From Gammaproteobacteria bacterium (lineage in GTDB: Bacteria > Pseudomonadota > Gammaproteobacteria > Steroidobacterales > Rariloculaceae), in assembly GCA_022825505.1 (NCBI GenBank), contig JAJDWR010000002.1, positions 1-58,324 of the forward strand: a DNA stretch of 58,324 nucleotides. The letters are read 5' to 3'. The translations under genes were made by a program, and so were the position numbers. How positions within the stretch are numbered: position 1 is the stretch's first letter; the number at the start of each line of letters is the position of its first letter. Below the pieces are notes generated by a model. It was not told the origin of the DNA and did not search any database. It saw nothing but the letters and a program-made list of their open reading frames with translations. Positions 18,187 through 26,860 of this stretch are shown here, in pieces.

Positions 18187-21100
18187 TCAGAAAAGCCCTC
18201 CAACGTAGAGCCGGGCGCCGTGTTCCGACGCGCCGGTGTCCAGGGCGGTGCGGGCGAAGACCCCCGCATCGAGCGAAACCCGCCCGCGCCGGTAAGTCAG
18301 ATTGAGCCCGGTCGCGAGGCTTTCGGCTGGGGTTTCGAACGTCAACGCTTCGCCTGCGACCAGCACCGTGGTTTCGGCATCGCCCGACATCTTTTCGATG
18401 TCCGCGAAGCCGCCGTAGGTCAGCGTTCCGCCGCCGCTGAATTCGCGCGTGAGTTGCGTCTCCACGCCGATACCGACGGTGGAGCGTTCGGCATCGGGCA
18501 GCGACACCGCCGCGTTGACGGCATCCACGAAGCTCTCCGCCGAGACCTCCGCCCTCGTGAACCTAGCCCTCGGGACAAGCGCCGTACCTTCGAGTGCGGA
18601 GATGCGGCGCCCCAGTTCGATGCCGAGCGAACGGCCCTGCGCGTCGACACCGGCGCCGAGCAGGCCGCGCCGGGCCGTGGCGACGTCCAGCAGAACGTTT
18701 TCGGAGGCAAGGCTGGCGCTCGCATGCCAGTGCGGCCCCTGCCACGCAGCGCCGGCCCGGTAGCCCCGGAACACCGCGTCCAGCGTCCCGGCGCCCGTGG
18801 GTGAGGCCACTTCCGTGGCGCCCTCGCCGTTGTGCAACTCGATCCAGCCGCGAAACCGGGGGCCCAGCGTGCCGCTCAGCGACATCACCGCCGCGGAGCG
18901 CTCGAAATCGTACGCGGCGCCGGTGGTCGTGTGCGAGGCCTCGATGGAACCCTCGCCGTACTCGAGCCCCGCGAATCCGCCGGAGCGGCCCACGGCGACA
19001 CTCCGGCCGGCCGGTGCGGCGAGGCGGAACAGGAAGTCCGGCAGCGTCTCGTATACGGCCGCACGTGGCGCCAGCGGCTCGATGAAGTCCGCGGGCGCAA
19101 AGGCCCGCCCCAGGACGGTGTCGCCGGCCACGAGGGTCAGGTCGCGCGCACCCCTCGGAATCAGCGCCCCCGTCGCGCCCAGCATGGGATCGTGAAGCAT
19201 CACGCCGTCGACCACGATCATCGTGCGGCCGGCGTCGTTGCGGATGTCTCCGCCGAAGACATCGCCCGGGCGGCGGCCGTCGAAGTCCGCCGCGACACGC
19301 AGGGCCGAACCGTCTCCAAGGGCTCTGATGGCCACGCCGGAGTCCGCGCCGACACTGCCGCCCGCGCCGATCTCGACGCGGCCTCCGCCGAAAAGCATGA
19401 CGCCCGCCCCGTCGCCGGAGCCGCCGCGCACGCGCCCGTTCACCTTCACGGTCTGATCGCGGTAACCGTCCGCCGCCACATCAGCGGCAAGGATCACCCC
19501 GCCTGTCTCGCGGTCGCGGTGGCCAATTTGCACGCCGAAGGCGCCGGCGCCTTCGGCCGCGACAGTGCCTCCGTCGATTTCGATTCGGATGAATCCATCG
19601 CCGGAAACGAGACCGGCCAGGACGCCGGAGGTAACCCCGCCGACCACGACGATCTGAGTGTCCCGGAGACGGACGCTCAGATTGCCCCGGGTACCGAAGT
19701 GAGCGGTTTGGACACCGGCCGAGTCTTCACCATCGGCCGTCACCGCCGTGTCACCCAGGTCCACAACGACGTCGCCCTCGGCGTTGGGGTAATGTTGCGC
19801 AATGACGGTCGAGACTCCCGAATCGCCGGCAGCCGATATGCTGCCACCCTCGACGCCGATGCGGATGTCGCCGGTGCCTGCCTGAAACGCGGCGACTCCA
19901 AATTTTGCGTTTTCGACAGCGGCCACGGTGCTGCCGTCGCGAAGGTTGATATCGATGTCGCCGTCGCCCGCCTGAAAAACATTGAAGGCCCTCGCTCCGG
20001 CGCCCTCGGCGCGAAAGTCGGTGCCCTCGGCATCGACCCGAACGGCGCCGTTCGAATGGTGCCAGGCGACGAGCGATGCAGAAGACCGGCCCTGTGCCGT
20101 CAGGGTTGCATCGCGCAGCACGGCCGTCACGTCGCCGGTTCCACGGTGCACAAGGGATACGGCCCTGGTGAAGACGCCCGACGCCGTGGCGGCGGTGTCC
20201 CGCAGGCTGATGGAGTTGCTCCCCATGCCATTGTGGTCGCTGGCGATCCCCCAGGCTTGCACGCCGTTCACCCCGACGGCACCGCTGCGCAGCGCGGTCC
20301 GGATGTCGCCGGTAAAGGCGTGTTCGCTGAAGATACCGCGGCTCCGGGCACCCGCGACATCGATTGTGGCGTCCTCGGCGTCGACCCTGACGTCGCCGAG
20401 CCAATTGTGGGAAAGGTGAACGCCCACGGATGAATCGCCCGACGCCGTGACGGCGGTGTCGCTCAGGGTGAAGGCGCCGTCGCCGTCGCTGGCGAGGTAG
20501 CCGAACAGCGCTTTGGACTCGTTGCCGCGGACCGAGACAGCGCCGCCGCGCAGCGTGGCCAGGCTGTTGCCGGTGCCGACGTGATCGGTAACGATCCCTC
20601 GAACATGATCGCCGGCCACGTTTACCGCGACGCCATCGGCATCGAGCTGGAGTTGGCCGGCCCCCGTGTGCCGAAGCCAGACGCCGTTGCTGCGGAAGCC
20701 TTGCCCGCGGATCGTCGTGCCCCGAATGGCCGCGGCAATGTCGCCCCGCCCGGCATGAATCCCAATGAGGCCGTCCGCGAATACCCCGTCCGTCGAGATG
20801 GAACCTCCCCGCAGGTCCAGACGAACCTGGCCGCTTCCCCCGATCCGCCCGGCCAGGTAGCCGCGTGCGCCAAAACCGGTGGCGGTGACGTCGGCAAAGG
20901 AGGTCAGAGTGATGTTCCCCGCATGTGCCGGATCCAGTGGCACAACCATCACTGCGCTGAAATGTACGGTCCCCCCGGGAATCACCTCGCTGACCAGCAT
21001 GTCGTCGCCGGGCGTGTCGCGGTCGTACGTCACCGCGAGACCTTCTTCGAGTCGGAGCGAGAAGTCCCCGTCCGGCACCTGTTCGCTGTAGTGGATGTTG

Positions 21101-21270
21101 CCGTCCTCGCCGGAGTCGTAGTTGTCCGGCGTACAGACGACTTCCTCGCCCGGTTCGGCCGGGCCGCACTCACCGGCGGCCTGCGCCTGGCGGGCGGTTC
21201 CGACGAGGGCGGCAGCTGCCGCGATTGCGGTCAGGGCGCCGATTTTCTGCTGTGCTTTGTCGCCCTTCAT
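18187..21270 (-). CDS. Autotransporter with beta-helical passenger and beta-barrel
   Basis: A 1027-residue type V secretion protein. An N-terminal signal peptide (MKGDKAQQKIGALTAIAAAA... cleaved after about residue 31, near AQAAG) is followed by a passenger of about 650 residues. The passenger is built of 40-45-residue repeats with recurring GDI/GDV, LRDxxVxAxG and SxGV phrases, typical of a right-handed beta-helix. The C-terminal 270 residues form an autotransporter barrel with alternating strands (RGWIELHNGEG, LDAVFRGYRAG, LTYGGFADIEK) and end in an aromatic residue (VGGLF). It should expose the passenger on the cell surface; the ligand is unknown. A LuxR-type gene lies 190 nt upstream on the same strand. 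Confidence 0.9.
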   Translation of the reverse strand: MKGDKAQQKIGALTAIAAAAALVGTARQAQAAGECGPAEPGEEVVCTPDNYDSGEDGNIHYSEQVPDGDFSLRLEEGLAVTYDRDTPGDDMLVSEVIPGGTVHFSAVMVVPLDPAHAGNITLTSFADVTATGFGARGYLAGRIGGSGQVRLDLRGGSISTDGVFADGLIGIHAGRGDIAAAIRGTTIRGQGFRSNGVWLRHTGAGQLQLDADGVAVNVAGDHVRGIVTDHVGTGNSLATLRGGAVSVRGNESKALFGYLASDGDGAFTLSDTAVTASGDSSVGVHLSHNWLGDVRVDAEDATIDVAGARSRGIFSEHAFTGDIRTALRSGAVGVNGVQAWGIASDHNGMGSNSISLRDTAATASGVFTRAVSLVHRGTGDVTAVLRDATLTAQGRSSASLVAWHHSNGAVRVDAEGTDFRAEGAGARAFNVFQAGDGDIDINLRDGSTVAAVENAKFGVAAFQAGTGDIRIGVEGGSISAAGDSGVSTVIAQHYPNAEGDVVVDLGDTAVTADGEDSAGVQTAHFGTRGNLSVRLRDTQIVVVGGVTSGVLAGLVSGDGFIRIEIDGGTVAAEGAGAFGVQIGHRDRETGGVILAADVAADGYRDQTVKVNGRVRGGSGDGAGVMLFGGGRVEIGAGGSVGADSGVAIRALGDGSALRVAADFDGRRPGDVFGGDIRNDAGRTMIVVDGVMLHDPMLGATGALIPRGARDLTLVAGDTVLGRAFAPADFIEPLAPRAAVYETLPDFLFRLAAPAGRSVAVGRSGGFAGLEYGEGSIEASHTTTGAAYDFERSAAVMSLSGTLGPRFRGWIELHNGEGATEVASPTGAGTLDAVFRGYRAGAAWQGPHWHASASLASENVLLDVATARRGLLGAGVDAQGRSLGIELGRRISALEGTALVPRARFTRAEVSAESFVDAVNAAVSLPDAERSTVGIGVETQLTREFSGGGTLTYGGFADIEKMSGDAETTVLVAGEALTFETPAESLATGLNLTYRRGRVSLDAGVFARTALDTGASEHGARLYVGGLF

Positions 21271-21412
21271 GGCTCTTGCGCGTCTGTCGGGGTCGCGCTT
21301 GTTCCCTGGCCGAGCCGGTAGCGAACGAATATAGGTCGGGCGAAGTGGGCTGTCCCCTACAATTCGATAGGGTCGGCACGGTCGGCGCCGCTGCTCGCGG
21401 GATCGCAGGAGA

Positions 21413-21430
21413 GGCGGTTCGTGAACCGCC
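21413..21430. promoter_or_regulatory. 18-bp dyad between regulator and autotransporter
   Basis: GGCGGTTC and GAACCGCC form perfect 8-bp arms around a GT spacer. The dyad lies 30 nt past the LuxR-type gene and about 143 nt before the autotransporter start. Its size fits a dimeric regulator's operator. No T-tract follows on either strand, so it is a poor intrinsic terminator. Confidence 0.4.
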
Positions 21431-21460
21431 GCCGTTAGCCGCGGTTCTCGGCCAAGGCTG

Positions 21461-22618
21461 TTAGCCGCGGCCTTTCGAGAAGGTGGACAACGAGCGGATC
21501 AACTGCACAAGCTCGGCCTGGCGCGAGATACCGTTCTTCTCGTAGATGCGGTTCAGATGCCAGCGCAGTGTGCCGATGCTTCGTCCAGTCGCGGCCGCGA
21601 TGTCGCGAAGCTTGTGACCTTCGGCCAGCAGGGTGGCGATGCGGCTTTCCGCCGCCGTGAGGCCCAGCGCTTCGGCGACGAGTTCGGGGTCGGCGATCGT
21701 GCTCGTTTCCGGCTCGATCACCAGCACGATCGCCGCCACCGCGAACGCCTCCCGGACCGGCATGGCCGCGCCGATGGGACTGACGTGCAGCACCAGCCGC
21801 GGCGGCGATCCGGACGGACGGCTGACGGTCATGGAACCGCTGCCCGCACTCGTGCCATTACCGCCGGGCAGCGCCCGCTTGACGAGGCTCTGAAGCCTGG
21901 CGTCTTCAATCCGGATTCGGGCGCGAAGGCGGCCCTTGGCGTCGCTCAGCCCGTCGCCCCGCTGCAGCAGCTTCAATGCGCGCGGGTTGACCGCGACGAT
22001 TCGTCCGCGGCCGTCGAGCTGCACGATCCCGCAACGCGTGTTCTCCAGCAGCTCGGCCAGGGTTGCGCCCAGCGCCCGGGCGCCGGAAAGCGCCTGGCGG
22101 ACCCGGACGAACTGACGCAGGTGCGGCAGCAGCCGGCCGATCGCCCGAACCCGCGCCGCCGACCAGCCGGCATCGTCGACCGGGTCCGCCGCCGTCCAGA
22201 TGATCCTCGACCCGTCCGGGCCGTCGAGCCGCACGTGCAGGCAGTTGGCGGTGTCGGAGCGGCTCAGCATCTCGTTGTAGGCGACGGAACGGCGCTTTTC
22301 CGCGGGGGTGTAGAGTTCCTTGACGCTGACGATCTTGCTGTCGGGCAGCCGCCTCAGCCGCGGACCCCGTTCGTCCGCGTGATGGTAGACCCGAAAGTAC
22401 TCCTCCTCGAACTCCTCGCGGCGCTCGCCCCGGTAGCAGCACCGCGCGAAGTAGGTCTTGAGATCCGTCCCGAGCCCGCCCTCGCCCCAGACGAGGATAT
22501 TGCCCTTGCTTCCGCACACCCGGTCCACCAGCGCGGAAGCGCTTGGCCAGTGTGAATCGTCAAGCATGGCGTCGTTGAGCGACGCCATGGCGCGGTCGAA
22601 GAGCGAGTCGGCGCTCAT
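21461..22618 (-). CDS. LuxR-family transcriptional regulator with PAS-like domain
   Basis: A 385-residue protein. The C-terminal 60 residues are a LuxR-type helix-turn-helix (LTAAESRIATLLAEGHKLRD, then SIGTLRWHLNRIYEKNGI). Upstream, about residues 190-230 read CGIVQLDGRGRIVAVNPRAL and LLQRGDGL, the PAS-like segment of a familiar group of stand-alone LuxR-type regulators. There is no receiver aspartate domain, so it is not a classical response regulator. The next gene downstream on the strand is the autotransporter, which it may control; that link is inferred from proximity only. Confidence 0.85.
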   Translation of the reverse strand: MSADSLFDRAMASLNDAMLDDSHWPSASALVDRVCGSKGNILVWGEGGLGTDLKTYFARCCYRGERREEFEEEYFRVYHHADERGPRLRRLPDSKIVSVKELYTPAEKRRSVAYNEMLSRSDTANCLHVRLDGPDGSRIIWTAADPVDDAGWSAARVRAIGRLLPHLRQFVRVRQALSGARALGATLAELLENTRCGIVQLDGRGRIVAVNPRALKLLQRGDGLSDAKGRLRARIRIEDARLQSLVKRALPGGNGTSAGSGSMTVSRPSGSPPRLVLHVSPIGAAMPVREAFAVAAIVLVIEPETSTIADPELVAEALGLTAAESRIATLLAEGHKLRDIAAATGRSIGTLRWHLNRIYEKNGISRQAELVQLIRSLSTFSKGRG

Positions 22619-22816
22619 GTGGGGCGGTCCGCGCGGCCGGGTCGGGCGTGTGTACAGCGCCGCTTGTCGCGTAACCGGGCATCCGGGCTGCGAACCGGAT
22701 GAGATGCCGTCCCGTCATCGGGGAATGTGACTCGTCTGTGGGCGCGTACCGGCATGCAAGACGCAGTATAGAAGCACAAAGTACCCATTCCCACACCCGA
22801 CATGGCTACCGCTTCG

Positions 22817-23374
22817 GCCTCGATCCCCCGTAGCGGACCGGATCGTCAGCGGCCGGGCGCCTTCCCTGCGCAGGCGCAGCCGCCCGTACTCCGCCTGCTG
22901 GTCGACCGCTTCGATGACCTCGAAGCCGGCGCTTTGCACGGCCTCGACGTACTCGCCCGCGGTCAGCAGCTCGGGTGTTGCGTTGTGTCGTTCGATGCGT
23001 GCCCGAATGTCCATGTGTTCCCGATTTGCGCTGTCGAACGCATCCGTGAGACACCAGTCGACGATCGCCGCGTCCGCGCCGGGCTTCAGCAGCCTGTACT
23101 GTTCGCGGAACGCGAGCGCCCTGTTGGGCGCGTGGCACACGGCCTCGAACGAGTACAGGGCATCGAAAGTGCCGTCGTCCAATGGCACATCCATGTAGTC
23201 CGCGTACAGAAACGCGCATGAGCCGTCCAGCCCCGCGCGCCGCACGCGCTCCTCGCCGCGCCGGATCTGGTGAGCATTGAAGTTGATGCCCGTGATGCTC
23301 GCGCCCGTGGCCCGGGCGATCGTGACGAGCGGCCCCCCGACACCGCATCTGATGTCTGCGTGGTGTAGCAACAC
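22817..23374 (-). pseudogene. Relic C: core of a sterol-methyltransferase-like gene
   Basis: The minus-strand frame keeps the SAM-binding glycine loop (CGVGGPLVTIARATGASITG), FLYADYMDVPLDDGTFDALY, FEAVCHAPN and TAGEYVEAVQSAGFEVIEAV, so it is a sterol 24-C-methyltransferase-like core. About 100 N-terminal residues are missing, and the C-terminal third is replaced by a 71-base block also found at 16752-16822. The overlap with relic A (22884-23005 against 17071-17192) is about 96% identical. The junction lies at a shared CCGTACTCCGC, so relic C looks like relic A with the C-terminal part deleted. Confidence 0.75.
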
Positions 23375-23386
23375 CGCCGAGATGGT

Positions 23387-23911
23387 CTAGGCGGCCTGAA
23401 CGGCGTTCTTCAGTCCATGCTCGAAATGATCCCGGTACTGCTTGCTGATCCGATAGCGAGTCTTGTACTCCCACCACCGTAGAGCTTTGCGGAGTCGATA
23501 CCCACTCCGGCTGGCACTGTGCGCGTGCCTCGAAAGGTGAACGAGTCGCCCGCTGTCCACGATCTTGTAGTGGGTGTCCGGCTCTTGTCTGCCGCCGCGC
23601 AGATGCCATATCTCGATACGGTTCCCATATTCCTTCGAACGAGCCAGCTTGAGCAGTTCAGGCGGCTGGCCCGCATCGTTGAAGAGACATCTGACCTTGA
23701 TGTTGCGGTCCCGTATCCGATCTCGCAATGCGCCCATGACGTCCCGGCTGTTGTACATCGAATCCGCTGAGTCGCTGCCGTCGTCGTGAGCGGATCGACG
23801 ATGCTGCTTCACGGGAAAAATGCGAGTATCTTGAAGAAAAGCCCAGTTTTGCGGTCTCGCTCGAAAAGAGGTGGTCGGGTAAGATGCCGTTTTGAAGCGG
23901 TTGCGTATCAC
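23387..23911 (-). pseudogene. PLD-like protein fragment, related to the gene at 25694-26296
   Basis: The product parallels the membrane-anchored protein encoded at 25694-26296: DDGSDSADSMYNSRDVMGAL aligns with DDGDKAKGSIYESPEVVEAL, RCLFNDAG with TSYFNGP, and HYKIVDSGRLVHLSRHAHS with HYKIVDGGRLGYVSSHSYS. The H-x-K...D plus downstream Ser/His pattern resembles a degenerate phospholipase D-type site. The N-terminal membrane anchor is absent, no Shine-Dalgarno is obvious and the likely start is unclear (candidates 23911 or 23758). I therefore treat it as a truncated copy that may or may not still be expressed. Confidence 0.55.
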
Positions 23912-23925
23912 TCACGCGACGGCGC

Positions 23926-24165
23926 GTGGCCAACAAGCAAGGATCAAGAGACGTGACGAAACGGAAAAGTACAAGTCTGCGACATTCCAGCCGTGCAAGA
24001 AAGCATGATGAAATGCTGGAAGCAGCGCTTGCCCGGCCAGGCGTTCGCGAGATCATGAAGCTCTACGGAAGCTGGCAAGAAAAGGATCGGGCTCTCGACG
24101 CCTACAGATCCGCAACCAGAGAAACCAGCCAGGTTAGGACAACAAACTCTTCAAACGCTTGGTGA
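23926..24165 (+). CDS. Small hypothetical protein leading the protease operon
   Basis: A 79-residue basic protein starting at GTG. The central part (RARKHDEMLEAALARPGVRE, then MKLYGSWQEKDRALDAYR) reads as two amphipathic helices and resembles small proteins I have seen upstream of SDH-type proteases. I cannot name a family. It ends 27 nt before the protease start on the same strand, so it probably belongs to that operon. A role as partner, inhibitor or substrate of the protease is speculation. Confidence 0.6.
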   Translation: MANKQGSRDVTKRKSTSLRHSSRARKHDEMLEAALARPGVREIMKLYGSWQEKDRALDAYRSATRETSQVRTTNSSNAW

Positions 24166-24192
24166 CCCGACCGGAAGCGCGGAGGCCAGGGA

Positions 24193-25173
24193 GTGCCAAT
24201 TTGGAGCGAAATTCTCGAGGAGCTGGTTCACTCCCAAGGCCAGGGGCACTCGCCTGATTTCGACGGCGTACGGCGCAAGTATCTCTCCCGACTCCACCAG
24301 CATTCGCAGCGCAACACAATTCTCTACGCAACCGGATGGTTGCAGAATGGAGATGTACCGCCAACGCTTGTTTCGATCGGCGACGAAGACATGCAGGCGT
24401 TCATGGAAGTCAGTCATGGACTTGAAGGCGACGGGCTCGACCTAATCCTGCACAGCCCGGGAGGTTCGCCGGAAGCGTCGGAGGCCATAGTCTCATACCT
24501 GCGTGCGCGCTTTTCCCACATTCGAGTCATCGTGCCGCAGCTCGCCATGTCCGCGGCAACCATGATCGCGTGCGCCGCTGATGAAATCGTCCTCGGCAAG
24601 CATTCGTTTCTGGGCCCTACCGATCCCCAACTTCTGCTTCGCACCACATTGGGCATCCGGGCGGTTCCAGCTCAAGCAATTCTGGATCAGTTCGACCGCG
24701 CGCAGCAGGAGTGCGCCGATCCGGCCAAATTATCGGCCTGGATTCCAATGTTGAGCCAGTATGGGCCCGATCTCCTGAGTCAGTGCGAGTCCGCGCTGGA
24801 GATGTCGAGAGACCTGGTCAAAAAGTGGCTGGAAACCTACATGTTTCGCGAGCTGGCTGACCGCTCGGAACGAGCGGAAGTGATCTCGAATTGGCTCGCT
24901 AGCCATGACAACTTCAAGAGTCATGCCAGACACATTCCTCGGACTGAGCTTGAAAGCCATCAACTGACGATCACGAGGCTGGAGACGGACGAAGAACTCC
25001 AGGATCTTGCGCTTTCCGTATTCCATGCGGCGACGCATACCTTTTCCATTACTCCCGCCGTCAAGATTGTCGAAAACCACACCGGCCGCGCCTTCGTCAA
25101 ACACAATGTTCCTCGGCCCATGCCAACCGTCCAACCTGGCAATGCGATACTGGCGCCAGAAAACTCGGCCTGA
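24193..25173 (+). CDS. SDH/SppA-type serine protease (ClpP-crotonase fold)
   Basis: A 326-residue protein of the serine dehydrogenase proteinase/SppA-like group (S49-related). Key features are LDLILHSPGGSPEASEAIVS (oxyanion-hole glycines), RVIVPQLAMSAATMIACAAD (nucleophilic Ser after AM) and EIVLGKHSFLGPTDPQ. There is no signal peptide, so it should act in the cytosol or at the inner face of the membrane. The start is GTG with GGAGG about 8 nt upstream. It sits in a four-gene plus-strand run with a small upstream gene, a HicB-like gene and a 66-residue gene. Such proteases occur repeatedly in mobile regions; substrates are unknown. Confidence 0.85.
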   Translation: MPIWSEILEELVHSQGQGHSPDFDGVRRKYLSRLHQHSQRNTILYATGWLQNGDVPPTLVSIGDEDMQAFMEVSHGLEGDGLDLILHSPGGSPEASEAIVSYLRARFSHIRVIVPQLAMSAATMIACAADEIVLGKHSFLGPTDPQLLLRTTLGIRAVPAQAILDQFDRAQQECADPAKLSAWIPMLSQYGPDLLSQCESALEMSRDLVKKWLETYMFRELADRSERAEVISNWLASHDNFKSHARHIPRTELESHQLTITRLETDEELQDLALSVFHAATHTFSITPAVKIVENHTGRAFVKHNVPRPMPTVQPGNAILAPENSA

Positions 25174-25193
25174 ATATCAAAGGTAATGATCCC

Positions 25194-25448
25194 ATGACGA
25201 CGCTGATCGCCGAGCCGGATGGCGACAGATTCCACGCATACTGCGCCGAGCTGACGGGCGTTCATGCCGATGGCGATACCGAGGAAGATGCATTCCGCAG
25301 GATCGAACAGGCGGTTAGAGCGCACCTGAGGGTAATGGAACGCTACAAAAGACCACTGCCCGCTAAACTCAATCCGAATTTTTTCCGTCGCCAAACGAGT
25401 AAGTTCAAGTCACACAATTCACAGCAAAGTGGAGAATCGAGGCAATGA
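25194..25448 (+). CDS. HicB-like protein
   Basis: An 84-residue protein with the HicB/UPF0150 fold pattern: TLIAEPDGDRFHAYCAELTG, HADGDTEEDAFRRIEQAVRA, then a short helix. HicB proteins are antitoxins to HicA or stand-alone partially degraded RNase H folds. No HicA (small double-stranded-RNA-binding-like toxin) is visible nearby, and the usual C-terminal DNA-binding domain is missing. It starts 20 nt after the protease gene and its TGA overlaps the next ATG (ATGA). Confidence 0.75.
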   Translation: MTTLIAEPDGDRFHAYCAELTGVHADGDTEEDAFRRIEQAVRAHLRVMERYKRPLPAKLNPNFFRRQTSKFKSHNSQQSGESRQ

Positions 25449-25645
25449 TCGATGTAGACGCGACGTCAAGTTCGTATATTGAGCTACTAAGGAGAGCTTC
25501 TGAAGCAGATGACTCCAGTATTATCTTTACTATTCCTCCCGGATTTGAAGACGTGGATCAAGACAAGGATTTTCTCAAGCGACAAGAAGCCTTGCAGCAG
25601 TTTGAGCAACTTGTTCGAGACATAAGGATTGCAGCACGCGATTAG
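25445..25645 (+). CDS. Unrecognised 66-residue protein, last of the protease operon
   Basis: A small acidic protein (YIELLRRASEADDSSIIFTI, PPGFEDVDQDKDFLKRQEAL, then a helix ending AARD). I know of no family. It overlaps the HicB-like stop by ATGA, which supports its reality. Its size suits a toxin or adaptor in the HicA position, but no HicA residues are seen. Its codons are less GC-rich than those of its neighbours. Confidence 0.55.
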   Translation: MIDVDATSSSYIELLRRASEADDSSIIFTIPPGFEDVDQDKDFLKRQEALQQFEQLVRDIRIAARD

Positions 25646-25693
25646 TATCGCGCATTCAATAGACTGGCACCTCGGGATAGGGGGACACGGCAA

Positions 25694-26296
25694 TCAGGCA
25701 GCTAGCGGCTCTTGAAGCTTGGAGTATGCGTGCTGTCTCATCGCCGAATACAGGAACTTTGCCTTGGCCTTTATGGACCTCTCCGGAAGATGCCGGCAAT
25801 CCCATTGCCGATACTCACGCTCTTGGCCCGAATACGAGTGGCTGGAGACGTAACCGAGCCTGCCACCGTCCACGATTTTGTAGTGGATCTCCCCCTCCGG
25901 ACGCTCGGCGGGCTCAGGCTCCAGACCCGCATGGATCTGGACCCGCGGATGGTCTGCGAATGCACTGTAGAACAGCAACTCCGTTGCCGGTCCGTTAAAG
26001 TAACTCGTCACCGCAAAATTGGGATTGTTCCGAAGCTTTTCGGTCAGTGCCTCTACGACCTCCGGCGACTCGTAAATCGAACCCTTCGCCTTGTCGCCAT
26101 CATCAAAGGTCTCGATACTCTCTCTGGCTTCACCGATTAACCATACGAACGATTCCACTGCTTGCGGATCATTGTTGTCTCCTGCCTCGACAACGATGCC
26201 GAGCACCCTCGTTGCCCTGATGGCAACCCAAAGAAACATCGCCGCGCTCACCAGAACGCCGCCCAGGCAGGCCGCAATTACAAGGCTTTGAATCAT
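25694..26296 (-). CDS. Membrane-anchored PLD-like protein
   Basis: A 200-residue protein. It has an N-terminal transmembrane segment (SLVIAACLGGVLVSAAMFLW), then a PLD-like domain with WLIGEARESIETFDDGDKA, VVEALTEKLRN and HYKIVDGGRLGYVSSHSYSG. The spacing of the H-x-K and Asp is shorter than in a classical HKD motif, so activity is uncertain. I chose the ATG with GAGGAG 5 nt upstream; the frame runs 43 codons further without ribosome-binding support. It converges on the protease operon and has a shorter relative on that operon's other side. Confidence 0.62.
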   Translation of the reverse strand: MIQSLVIAACLGGVLVSAAMFLWVAIRATRVLGIVVEAGDNNDPQAVESFVWLIGEARESIETFDDGDKAKGSIYESPEVVEALTEKLRNNPNFAVTSYFNGPATELLFYSAFADHPRVQIHAGLEPEPAERPEGEIHYKIVDGGRLGYVSSHSYSGQEREYRQWDCRHLPERSIKAKAKFLYSAMRQHAYSKLQEPLAA

Positions 26297-26573
26297 GTAG
26301 CTCCTCTCGATCTGCTCGGACTCATTCTCTGACGTACCCTGAGCCTCCTTGCACTGATCGCCCCCTCTGCCGCGATTGGCGCGTAGCCATATCATACCGG
26401 AGAAGGTGTCTCGATCCGTCGCCAACAGAAGTCAAACACGGCGTGCGCGGACTAGCCAGCATCTAATCTTTGCAAATTGGCAAGAAATGATCGAGATCCC
26501 TCTCGCCGTCTTGAATTGACCGCATTTCTGGTCCTATTGTTGGCCAAGAAAACTCCAGCCTGGGTCGAATGCC

Positions 26574-26807
26574 ATGCACGTTGTCAATGTCCATCAAGCC
26601 AAGACCGAGCTTTCCCGACTGCTGGCGCGGGTCGAGGCGGGCGAGGAGGTCGTGATCGCGCGGCGCGGCGAGCCTGTCGCGCGTCTCGTAGCGTACAAGG
26701 CCCCAGTCAAGCGCCAGCCCGATGTGCTCAAGGGAAAGATCGTTGTTCCCGACACGTTCTTCGACCCGCTGCCGGAGGAAGAGCTGGCCGTGTGGGAAGG
26801 CCGATAG
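26574..26807 (+). CDS. Phd/YefM-type antitoxin
   Basis: A 77-residue Phd/YefM-family antitoxin. It begins MHVVNVHQAKTELSRLLARV, followed by EAGEEVVIARRGEPVARLV and a C-terminal toxin-binding tail ending LAVWEGR. Such proteins pair with PIN-domain toxins and autorepress their operon. Here the toxin that overlaps the 3' end is broken after about two dozen codons, so this is an orphan antitoxin. Confidence 0.88.
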   Translation: MHVVNVHQAKTELSRLLARVEAGEEVVIARRGEPVARLVAYKAPVKRQPDVLKGKIVVPDTFFDPLPEEELAVWEGR

Positions 26808-26860
26808 CGGCGCGGGTGTTGCTGGATACCCATGCGTTTCTCTGGTGGAATGCTGGTCGC
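26792..26860 (+). pseudogene. Truncated VapC-type PIN toxin
   Basis: The frame overlapping the antitoxin's end encodes the start of a PIN toxin: ARVLLDTHAFLWWNAG, including the first catalytic Asp. After about 23 codons it runs straight into the end of the convergent zincin gene, and no further PIN residues (second Glu, third and fourth Asp) follow. The toxin was cut by a recombination junction near 26860. Confidence 0.75.

Noticed and set aside
18832..20433. A 533-codon plus-strand frame opposite the autotransporter
   Set aside because: It is an antisense shadow in high-GC sequence; the minus-strand frame has a signal peptide, beta-helix repeats and a barrel, and the plus frame has no recognisable domain.
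16752..23005. The direct repeats around 17-23 kb as ends of a composite transposon
   Set aside because: No transposase, integrase or terminal inverted repeats are visible, and the repeats are gene fragments with different internal deletions.
22806..23609. A 267-codon minus-strand frame overlapping relic C
   Set aside because: Arg/Gly-rich shadow of the methyltransferase relic and the PLD-like fragment; it crosses two unrelated sequences.
25194..25645. A standard HicAB toxin-antitoxin pair
   Set aside because: The second gene lacks HicA features and the HicB-like protein lacks its usual DNA-binding domain.
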